Origin: Carposina sasakii
Taxonomy: Eukaryota; Arthropoda; Insecta; Lepidoptera; Carposinidae
NCBI GenBank assembly: GCA_014607495.2
Contig: CP053156.1
Coordinates: forward strand, 10,974,001 to 11,038,000
DNA: 64,000 nucleotides
Direction of reading: 5' to 3'
The notes below the pieces were generated by a model. It did no database searches and was not told where the DNA came from. It worked only from the letters and a program-made list of their open reading frames with translations. The translations under genes and the position numbers were made by a program. Positions 11,055 to 21,739 of this stretch are shown in pieces. Every line of letters begins with the position of its first letter. The stretch's first letter is position 1.

Positions 11055-12320
11055 GTCTACCTGGTATCGTTCCTTTTATGCTTTTGTACGATAAATGGAG
11101 TTGGCGTTTAGATTTTTTGTCTATGCGGAATTTGAAAAGAGATTACCACCGGAACTCCTAACAAAGGGTCTGACAAATTTGGCAGGGGGTATCGATAGCG
11201 CAGTTCCGACTAATAAGCCAATATTTGTGTTTTGTTGGCACCCTTTAAACGTGCTGCATCCGCTTTATTTGGGATGTTACCAGGTTTTGGGACGGTTGCA
11301 TTCCTTTTGGATATATTAGCCATGAACCGTAACAGTTTTGCTATTGTTAGTATCATGATAATGATTTCAATATAATCCGTGCCTTCCTCTATTGCTAATT
11401 TCGTTAAGGGAGAGCGGATGTGACGGATTATCTTAACTTACGCCACGAAACATTCGAAAACAAAAATATAGTTTGGAATTTGTTAATTAACCTATTTCAA
11501 GGTACAATTTTAAAACAACATATTATTATTCGTGTTCACAATAAAGATATGTCGAGTAGCTTGAAAGACGGTTTCTTTTACATTGCGTCCATTTACTGAT
11601 ACCAGACGTTTTAAATGCCACGCATATTTTAATGCCGGTAAAAAAGATATTAATGTCTCGGCATTAGAGTTCTCTTTAATTGGTTTAAGAAAAAGTGGTT
11701 TTACTATCTGTGCTCCATAAGTGTTTATATAAAAACAAAACAAAATTAATGGAAGTTGTATGGTCAGAATGAATTTATTTATGCAAATGAAAGAAGGATC
11801 ATAGAAACGAAAGGTCAACAGTTTTTGTGTTACATAAATCTCCACATTTATTCACAAGAGTAATCTAAAAACCATGATAGATCGAATAATCTTTTTTATA
11901 ATTAAATAAAAATATTATTATATTAAATATTATAGACATTGGTTTTTACAACTTCAAAATTTTTATCAGGGTTTGATCTAGGTTAGTCATTTATCATATT
12001 TCAGTCCCTGTCTAATTTGTATTCAGGTGTATGAGTTTTACCAATATTTGTTTTAATTAAAAGGCTTATTTGTTCTGTAACAGGGTCTAATTTTTAGCTC
12101 GGTGGGTTTTTACTCGTATGCTTTGTTACAACGTACGTGTTCGAGGTCACGCCACAAAGCCTCCTTGGTATGCGGTGCCTGTTTCGGTTTAATATAGTAA
12201 TTTTGTATTATTAGGAGTGAATTGAACCAGTTCACGACAATATTATAAAATGTTAAATAACACTTTGAAAATAGCTAACGTGTTAAGTGTAAGACTTTAT
12301 GTGACTTAATAAATCGGTAA
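11055..12320. other. AT-rich stretch, unassigned ORFs only
   Basis: Frames at 11095-11319 (+) and 11510-11845 (-, 111 codons) have no motif I recognise. The second is rich in hydrophobic residues, but I could not tie it to a receptor family. Confidence 0.3.
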
Positions 12321-12704
12321 TACAGGATGATTTTTGGTTGTCAACGTTTTCAAAAACTACGGAATCTCCTCATCATCACGATCATTTTTCTCCATGGAAG
12401 CATACCTGGGAAGTGTCTGGTTTCCAAAATATTAGGGTCCAAAGTTGAGTAAATAGACTGCGTTTTTCTGCATAAATGCACATTGACGCGTGTAGCAAGA
12501 TTTTTTCACGAGAAATAATTAATTATCTGTCTATGAAAAAACTAATATAAACACTGGACTCTATAAATTTAGCCCGATAAAGAAATAAAAAAAAATCAAA
12601 AAAAATTACATCGTTACCCAGCATTTTTTTGGCATAAACTTACTTTATTTAATGTATAGGGTACGTACCCTTCGTTAAGGGTGGCAACGAAAAAACATCC
12701 TGTA
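12321..12704 (+). mobile_element. MITE, TACAGGATG family, copy 2
   Basis: Same body and ends as the element at 1574-1961, about 384 bp, TACAGGATG to CATCCTGTA. It abuts the next copy with only TA between them. Confidence 0.8.
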
Positions 12705-12706
12705 TA

Positions 12707-13091
12707 TACAGGGTGATTTTTGGTCGTCAACGTTCCCGAAAACTACGGAATCTTCTCATCATCACGATCATTTTTCTCCATGGAAGCATACCTGGGAAGT
12801 GTCTGGTTTCAAAAATATTAGGGTCCAAAGTTGAGTAAATAGACTGCATTTTTCTGCATAAATGAACATAGACGAGCATAGCAAGATTTTTATCACGAGA
12901 AAATAATTAATATCTGTCTATGAAAAAACTAGCATAAACACTGGAGACTATAAATTTCGCCCGATTATGTAATTTTATTTTTTTCAAAAAAATTGACATC
13001 GTTTACCAACTTTTTTTTGTATAAACTTACTTTATTTCATGTATAAAGTACATACCCTTCGTTAAGGGTGGCAACGAAAAAACATCCTGTA
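12707..13091 (+). mobile_element. MITE, TACAGGATG family, copy 3
   Basis: Begins TACAGGGTG and ends CATCCTGTA, about 385 bp, in the same orientation as copy 2, whose last base lies 2 bp upstream. The arrangement TGTA-TA-TACAGG suggests that one copy inserted at the TA beside the other. Alternatively a two-copy array was duplicated. Confidence 0.8.
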
Positions 13092-16000
13092 TACAAGAAC
13101 TAACAAAATCTGCATGAATTTAATGACTACATACTTTCCTCTAGATTGTTTTAAGTTTATAGTTCTTTGTTCATGCTTCAATATTTTTGGACTCATCTTT
13201 ATTAACTCAATTAATACCAAAATTTTCCTTACTGTTCCTTACTTGCCTACGCAGAGCAGACTAAAATATTGCACAAGACTTATCCTACCCGGGTGAATAT
13301 TAACTCCTTTGTTAGACCAATAACTCTGGGGAGATGACACCTCAATGGTTCTAGGGTAAGCTAATAAAACACCAGGACCCGACATTAGTCACGCAGATAC
13401 CCTATGCTTTAACCAGGGAAATTGCAACATAAATAGCCGAGTTCCGAGTTCGTCAGGTGTAAGACGAGGCAGTTTGCCCAGAGCACTGTTTGTTTTCCAC
13501 ACAGACGGCAACCTAAAGTCGGCAAACTTAGTAGATTTGCACCCGAGCTCTTTGGGAAGATTAGCATCGGTGATTGTGAGGTTGAGGACTTGTCTCCGTT
13601 AGTTTCGGAATTAGATTTCGAGACGGAATCAGGAATATTGATTGGCTCTTCGAGTTTGGACTTGGCCCTTAAGTATGTAGCCGGCATGTTTGGAGATTCT
13701 GGTTAATTTGCATATGAAGTACTCTGTGTTTTGCGCTGTTTACTAGCTGCTTTGCTCGAGTAGTTTGCCAAGTAAGGTTGGTTGATAACTAAAACTTAAT
13801 CCGATTAACCTAGACCCGTAGCTTAATATATCTAAAATACAATATTCGAGGTCTAATTAATTCTATTTCCACTTATTCAACGATATATATTCTTTTGCAA
13901 ATCTTTGCTTGTACTGTGAACAAGTGTGTCCTCTTTAATTTAATTAGCTATGTTTTGTGTAAGTTGATAAATTCTTTAAAATTATGATAATGATAAAATA
14001 AAAATATTTATATTGAAATAATTAACTTTTCCCTGAAGTAAATAGCCTGTTATTTTATAATCAGATATAGGTATTACATGTACCAGAATTTTCTAGTTAG
14101 TATTTCTGGTTTCTCTAGTTGAGAAACAAATGTGGATTTACCTATTATGTACACATGTTTTACCATATATTTTATAATGTATTCGTTTTATTGCAGGAGA
14201 TATGTTTACGTCAGGAGAAACTTACGGGGTATATAAAAATACATTCCATAAAAATTATAATTTCACATCAAACTTATTTTGATCTTACTTCAAAATGTAT
14301 ATGAACCTATGGGTTATTTTAGATTATCTAAGTTAGGCACTTACCGAATAAAATATAGCCAACAGAGCTGAAGCTTAATCAAATATTAAATCGTTCAGCA
14401 CTGTCGCATACAAAATAAACAGTAGACCAAGTATCAACTTGTATTAAAGATATATTTATAAGAGTTCTCAATCAAATATACAAGAGGCTTCCAAGAAAGC
14501 CCGCCTTAAAATAAACAGTTGGCTTTGTTTTGGCTTCTTAGGTGGCAGCTTCGAGGGTATTTATGTAAAGTTAGTTTGGGAAGCACAAATAGACATAGCT
14601 ATTGAAGTCTATAAAGAATGTTCGATTATGTTTATAGCAATAATAGAGTTTCTCGCAACTTCATTATAAAAACTGGGATACTAATATAAACTTATGTAAC
14701 ATACCCTAGAACCGAATAATACAGGAAGGTATTCAGGGATCACATACTATCTGTATAGGTATATATATATATGTAGATTATATGGAGATATTTAACTTTT
14801 TTTTTGTAAACAGGTAAAAAAGACTGACGGACTGATTTTCAGCAACATCAATACGAATAAGATTGATTTAAAATATTAAATACGAAATGTTCCAAATTGT
14901 ATCATAATTATATGATGGATATGAAAATTAACTTAAATTTTCTACCCATATTATTTGAATAAATATCTAAATACAAAAAATATTCCTAATACAGCTCGCT
15001 CAACATATACTCTATTTTATAGCTCTGCTCAATTAATTCTTTTTCTAGAATAAAATAAAATAGCTCAACATTTCTCGGTACAGAGCTTCCGAGACACTTA
15101 TATAGGTCAAGGCAAATTCCAACTTAATCTCTAGCTTTATTGTGATGTAGCTGCAGCCCAGGTATTACTTGATCTACGTTAGTTTATTACTTTCTTGAGA
15201 TAAAGCGATTCCTTTAAATCTTTGTGCAGTTTGTAGTTTTTTCATTTAAAAAGCAAAATAGTAAACTGATATCTCACTTGCAAAGTATTTTCATAAGCTA
15301 AATAAGATTCGTCTGTTAAGTATACAAGTTACAATTACAAATAGACTTTTTGACACTCCCACTTTCTCAAAGTTGGCTATAACAAATCGCCATGTCACCA
15401 ATAATCTTTTTTGGAGCTGGAAATTCATCAATGTTTTTAATTAAATATAAAATTATTGTAAAAAAAAACTAATGTTTAAAATGCGAAATAGGTTTAAACC
15501 GCTATAAACCAGTAACCAAACTGTTAATTGGTCTATTAAACAAACACTAACCAAATCTGTAATAGCGGCAGTGTTTATAGAGGACAAATTTACCGAGCAA
15601 TCATAACTACGAGAGAGAGGGGTATGTTCATAGGGCTGCTCGTAAAAAACTTCTATTTCCTCTGCTTTTAATACACTTGCATACTCGTAACTAAATTTTT
15701 ACTGATATATTTTGAAGTGAAATCTTCAAAGGATATTATCTATAGACGCTGAAACTCTTGCCAAAAAGTTAGATGACGGAAGTTAGATTTGATATAAATA
15801 ATCATGGGTAAAATATTAATTTTTTAATTCGAAAAATAATAGTTATTGCAAATTTTATCAGAAACTTGATATCAAAACGTTTCGTTAATATCCTGTGTAC
15901 GAATCCTCAACATTTGCTGTAATATTTGCTACAGCGTCATTCCATGCCATGTAGCGCAATGCCGCGCCGCTAAAATTTAAGCCCAACAAACAGAAAGTGT

Positions 16001-18142
16001 GAAACGGTGTGCAAATGAAAAATTTCCACAACGTTTATTTCGCTATTGTTATCAATTTGTAACGTCCTACAGAGCGTGTTATTTGAACCATTTTTTCGGA
16101 CGGACTTTTTACTGCTTATTATATTTTGGATCTGAACCATTCATGTTTTCTGTAATAGACTTTTTTATCAAGCTCTCTGTATATTCACGTTAATTGAATG
16201 AACCGTTTCCTTCAATCAGTTGTTTATTTATTGTTATTGCGTTATACCTAATTAATTGACGAACGTAAGCTATTTTCTTATTTCTTCTATTATGAAAACA
16301 TGTTGATGATTGTATATTTTTACTAGATTGTCGCATAAAAGATTGTTAGCAAGCTTTTTGTTGTAACTCCCAATATCAAGCAATATCTGTAGTTATGTAT
16401 ATCATTCAAGCAAAATTTTATGAAACAGATAGGAAATTAAAAGGTTAAGAAAATATAAGTTAACATTAATAAATATAAATATCACAGTATTTACATACAC
16501 ATGATCAAAACATTTCATAAAACCTCTGAAGTTACAAAAGAATTTGTTTGCCGAGATTACAAGAAAAGTGAAATTCAATATTCCTGAGTACACGGCCGAT
16601 TATTGTTTTGTTCAAAAGATTTCCTTGAACATGTCACTTGGAGTTGCGTTGCTAGACTGGGTGTCAATTACATTTACTCTATCATCAAAGTTATGGTCTT
16701 GGTATGTGGGCTCTGTTCCACGAATGGAACCTTTCTTATTCGACGACACGATATAATGAAGACACTTATTATATCGTTAAAGAAAATTTACGTGGATATA
16801 AGTAAGAGAAGTTTTGTGTTGTGATTCTATCTAACTTTTTATTTAAAAAAAGAGGTAAGTAACTAGTACCTATAAACTGATTTTTTTTCCAAAAAATCTT
16901 ATATAATTCTGCCAGTGCATAACTTTTGTAGGTATAGATGTAGACTAGGGAAGTACTAATTTATTTCTTATTCTTATTCTTTATTGTACACAAAACATAA
17001 CAATGAATAGAAAGAAATCTACAAAAGAAATGCATACAAAGGCGTGCTTATCTCTGCAAGAGATTTCTTCCAGCATACCAGAAAGCAAAGTGAGGCCAAA
17101 AGTTAGGTGATAATGTGTACAGAATTAAACTAAGTAACTATAATAAACAAAAATAAAATATTCATACATAAATAGATACATTTATTTCTTCTAAGTTCTA
17201 AGTTTGATCCCAAAGCAAACCAAGTAAATTTAAGGTATGACTCGTTTTCATTTAGATTTTTTTACATCGACCGCCCAATTACTGACCTACCCTAATACAA
17301 AATTACGAAATTATGTTTCCGACGATAATATCCGATCATAGTCGATTATTTTCGTATTAACTCTCGATCGGTTTTGACCACCGCACCGCATCAGATACAA
17401 AATCGGTTAATAATAATACACTGTTGGCATGATTACACCTCCCGAATCATTATGGAATTGTTGGTAATACTCTCGAATTTGTTAACATTTTTTTTTCAAT
17501 GCAATAGATTATTTTTTGGTATTAGGTATACGTATTTTTGCATGCTGTTTTGATTAATGTAGCGCTGCTTTGAGCCGCTTTAGTTTAGCTTTAGTGTATT
17601 AATTAATCGTAGACATAAAAATGTCCCAAATAGGTGTTGGTGTAACTAGACATTAATTATTATAAGTAACTATTATTATAAAAAAGAACTCGTCTTATTA
17701 ATCAATTTTGCTTTAACCCCTTATAAATACGATATCCCTAATAATAAGGTATTTTAAAAGTCTCAAAGGTTAACCTTCTGAGATCTTATAGTATGAATGG
17801 AGCCATAAAATGGGAAGACTTTTAATAGTGAGCGTAGGCTGATCTCGGACAGACGAGCTTTTAGGGTTGCGTTTAAAGTATTTTAAGCATTATTTTCTGT
17901 TCATATCATTAGCAAATATGATCACGAATAAGTTTTAAACTTGAACAGATGTGTAGAACGAAATATATTAGTGATCGATTATTGTTAGTAATTAATTAAG
18001 GTTTAATCAATGTGACATAATTACAAAAAAATTACAGTACATTATTTTCCGAGAAAGTACGTGCAATTCATTTTTGATATAAGTTTCACGTCCAAAAATT
18101 TCACGGAACTTGAGTTCTTATATTGGATAAACAAAAATTTTA
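13092..18142. other. AT-rich DNA without a recognised gene
   Basis: About 5 kb of low-GC sequence with chance ORFs on both strands (13409-13687 -, 14119-14304 +, 15999-16193 +, 16402-16593 -, 16544-16824 +). None shows a domain or codon pattern I recognise. A TA microsatellite lies near 14760-14773. Confidence 0.35.
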
Positions 18143-18249
18143 CACTTGAAAACTCTTAATTTATCCACATAAGTTGGTATTAGTGCTTTCTGTTCTCCAT
18201 GAACTAGGTCACTTGAGAACTCTTGATTTACCTATACAAGTTGGTATTA
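18143..18249 (+). repeat. Two-copy 40-bp direct repeat, 67-bp period
   Basis: CACTTGAAAACTCTTAATTT at 18143 and CACTTGAGAACTCTTGATTT at 18210 begin two imperfect 40-bp copies, both ending AAGTTGGTATTA. This looks like a local tandem duplication. An ORF at 18174-18527 crosses it but has no recognised product. Confidence 0.6.
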
Positions 18250-19682
18250 CGAGTAATGTATTTTATTCTCTATTGCTTACCTTACACGATAAATCCGACT
18301 CGCGCTTGTCTGAATTTTCAATATATTACACGTCAAGCAGGGCGCCGGCTAAGGCGAGGCTTCCCAGCGGGACCCTAAAGACCAAGGTGCCCAACGTTCT
18401 TTATTTATTAACACCAGTAAATTGTGACCACTCTTTTTGCTCCCACTTTGACCCGTCTTTTGTTACCGATGCTTATTTACCTTTATCAAATTTCAATTTA
18501 TTCGCTTTAACTGGTGGACCTCTATAAAATACTTACATGTCTGTTTGCGTGAAAATGGAATGGAATCTTGTGATGTTAAAAATGTTTTTTTTTTTGTTAT
18601 AGTGCCACGCGATATATTTTATCAATGATCGTATCAATGTCTTCATGAACGAAAGTCCACATGTCTAGAACATTAAATACACATCTAATCGAATGTAAGC
18701 ACACGAAAGAAAACGCAACGGAAGAAGCTACTGAATTCGACTTCTGAATAAATTTGGGCACAACAAAAACTTCACTGCCCGAAATTCGACGGAACTTTCA
18801 TTCAGTTAGCATGGAATCGAATTGATGGAATTTTAGGCGAAAATGGAATAGGCATCCCCGGTTTATATCAAACTTCCGCTACTTACTTAGATTTGTAGCG
18901 CCCGAAACTCCTTTAATTATTTAATGAAATGCAGACAAAGTTTTTGTTTAAGCCATACAGATGGAAGGCGACAATTTACTGGAATGTAACCGAAATGAAG
19001 ATATAAATTTGGAATTGTTATGTACTAAGCTTTACTTTATTTTGAATTTGACTACGCGCCGCGTTTTACATGCACTTGCGCCGCCGTGTGGGTAGTAATG
19101 TATGTGGTATTATGAGAGCTTTACATGTGCCTACAAGAGCGATACACGGTGGCTTTTCATAGAGTTTACACAGCGTCCGTGCCGAATTTGTGTACATAAG
19201 AAAACAGAATGCTGCTAATATTGCGGTCAAATTTTATCATCCTGTGGAATAACGAATTCAAACGAAGAAGTTGTAATAACGAAATAATTATTTGACAGTT
19301 AAACCGTATCTCACGCCACTGCAAGCACATAGTAAATACGAAGATACATACGTTTCAGTGTGATATTCGAAATTTTACTATTGGCACAGCTTGGCACCGA
19401 TATCGCTTTAGATTTAAATAAACCGTTATTTGTCATTATTATGAGGTCTATTATGTCTGTGCACAATTTTATCTGTTTTTGCGCTGTACTCCATAAAGTG
19501 TGGACTCAAATATGCGATGAAAGCAATACATATATCTTTCTTAGAGTACGCAAAGTAGTTATACTTGGGCAATCTTCTTTCGATACGATATTTTTAGGGG
19601 TAAATCTTGGACATGTGTCTACACTATATCTGACGTTAAGGTGATTTTAACGACTATATTTTTGGTTAGATATTATTATTAA
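18250..19682. other. Unassigned DNA
   Basis: No convincing gene. The frame at 19360-19644 (+, 94 codons) is hydrophobic and unrecognised. Confidence 0.3.
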
Positions 19683-19810
19683 GGTCGCGGGCATCGGTTG
19701 GATGCAGGCTGCTTCCGACCGGTCGGAGTGGAGGTTGTTGGGGGAGGCCTATGTCCAACGGTGGACTTCTCAGGGCTGTAAATGATGATGATGATGATGA
19801 TTATTATTCT
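19683..19810 (+). mobile_element. RTE-type LINE 3' end only
   Basis: The last ~100 bp of the same LINE tail as 51945-52325, here in sense orientation. It encodes the GWMQAASDRSEWRLLGEAYVQ-like segment, then GTGGACTTCTCAGGGCTG and a (TGATGA)n tail. 5' truncation to this degree is typical for such LINEs. The high identity with the 51945 copy suggests fairly recent activity of the family. Confidence 0.8.
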
Positions 19811-21167
19811 AAGAGTTATAGACTAAAGTGAAAGCACCAGCTTATTAATGGTTAAGGAAGACATAACGTATATGAAAAAGCCGTAAAATAAAACAGCTGT
19901 TTAAGTGGTAGTGTGACAGAAATCATTACGCAATCAGAAAAATACTGACCGATCTTTCAAAGAAAAATGTTTAATCGATACGCCTGCTATCTTATCAGCC
20001 ACACAATCTTATCATTAGTCAGCCCTAAGCTTAAATGACGCACTCTATAACTGAGTCAGGCTTGGAAATATCGTATTTATTTTTTACAGCTAGGCCCATA
20101 CCCGGGAGTAACGGAACAATGCATTCCAACATTGTTACGTTCTCCCACAAAAGGGACAGACCTACGTTTTTTGTCGACATCCCTGGCTAAATTAAACAGG
20201 GTAGCTCAGTTTGTTTTTTGTCTTTATTTTAACAGTAACGTTAAGTAAGCGAAAAAATTGCAAGTTACAAAGGATTTTAAATAGAACAATGCTGGCGATG
20301 GTGACCGCTAGGATTTTGGTGTTTGTTATATTTTTTGTGAAAAAAAAAGAAATCGCGATATGTAAATACCAGCGGTAGTAAACAAAATGTTTATAAATTT
20401 TAATGGTTCTGCCATTATAGTTGTAGTTATTTAATTTTTTACTGAATTGAATAATAGTGTTATTGTGGAACATAACATTATTAGAACTAAATAATAATAA
20501 TGGATTAGTCAAAACACATTCCAAATACCTATACAACTATGTAGATAATCACAGACACTTTATATCTATAGGTATACTAGGTATTCCGGAAGAGTTTCCA
20601 AAAAGTCTATAGAAAGATCAGACAAAGAAAAATAAACTAATCCATTCATAAGATTTCAAAACACAAAATATTTATTAAATCATTCGTAACAAATTTGTCA
20701 TGATTTAACTAATCGCGATAACTATACTTTAATTAGAAAGTCTGAAAAATTACCAACATTAACGCAAACAAATAAAGCTGAATCCCATGGTTTTGCATGT
20801 CCATAATCGTAGTCGGTTGACTAAATATTTTGTCGCGTGCAACTTTGGACTTAAACAGGTAGAAAAATTTCTACTATCTCGAATGGAAATAAACAACGAT
20901 AGTAGTTTTGAAACAAGATTATCAATGGCAAACATAAAAATGCTGTTGTTAATGATTTCTGGGGCGCGATAAATATTTTGTTGTGTTTTTCTGTCAATCC
21001 ACCTTAAAATCACCCGATTTTAAAATTAAAAATATTCCGTGAAAAAACCCTACGTAAGAAGTAGAAACATAAGTGATATTAAATGTTTGATACAATTACG
21101 ATTTGAAGAGAGAAACTTTATCTGAATCCGCCACAAACGTAATATTTACAATAGAAATCAAATCCAA
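19811..21167. other. AT-rich DNA up to the retrotransposon
   Basis: No gene was recognised. An imperfect 17-bp hairpin lies at 20104-20145 (GGGAGTAACG... / ...CGTTCTCCC). The minus frame 20192-20536 is AT-driven and unconvincing. Confidence 0.35.
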
Positions 21168-21181
21168 TACCATTTGACTGC
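21168..21181. repeat. Target-site duplication, left copy
   Basis: TACCATTTGACTGC, identical to 27668-27681. It marks the 3' junction of the minus-strand retrotransposon. Confidence 0.9.
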
Positions 21182-21196
21182 ATGTGAGGTCTTCCT

Positions 21197-21335
21197 AAGC
21201 GCGCGCTAGCGCGCTTCGGGTTACGGGCCTTAGGGGATGCCCCTGTGCCCGGGCAAAGTCTCGGCGCGCGACAGCGCGCCGGTCACTATTAAGCGGCCGG
21301 AGGCCGCGCTGCCTCGGCTTAGTCACCGAGGCAGC
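21197..21335 (-). other. Cluster of five hairpins at the retrotransposon 3' end
   Basis: Within 139 nt, 15 nt from the 3' junction, five perfect stems occur: 21197-21216 (8-bp stem, 4-nt loop), 21232-21244 (5-bp), 21262-21281 (8-bp, 4-nt loop), 21293-21307 (6-bp, 3-nt loop) and 21308-21335 (10-bp, 8-nt loop). They lie in the 3' UTR of the element. A role as recognition structure for its own reverse transcriptase is inference. Confidence 0.75.
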
Positions 21336-21739
21336 GAAGGACATAACTTAAGAATATATATACAATGAGTGCATGGGGGAATGCCCATGCACTTTGAAAA
21401 ATAGGGACGACACAACTTGTCAGTAGGACGGCAGGCAGACATGGCCGGGTAGATCCGCCGATCGGTCGGTGACGAGGAGATTTTGCCCCGCCCTCGGCCG
21501 ATCGACACCCCCGCCCGCTGCCGCCGCCCTACCGAGTAGACAACTATACAAAAAGATACTACTAACTATATTGGGACCGGACATTATTTACACATACAAA
21601 AGGAATTCTAAATATTAAGGACTATACTATTTTAACTTTGCCTCCAGGGCAAGAAAACTATATACAAAGTTGTAGGCGCATATGGTCGGATGGAACGATC
21701 GCATTGCGCCTACCTGTGAGTCAGTCCAGTATCAATTGG
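21336..21739 (-). other. 3' UTR of the retrotransposon, proximal part
   Basis: GC-rich in part (21420-21540) and AT-rich near the ORF2 stop. No ORF and no AATAAA-like end were noted next to the junction. A further inverted pair, GTGCATGGG / CCCATGCAC, at 21370-21392 forms a short hairpin. Confidence 0.55.

Noticed and set aside
11510..11845. Hydrophobic minus-strand ORF as a chemoreceptor exon
   Set aside because: I could not match it to the conserved C-terminal motifs of insect odorant or gustatory receptors. Hydrophobicity in AT-rich DNA is expected by chance.
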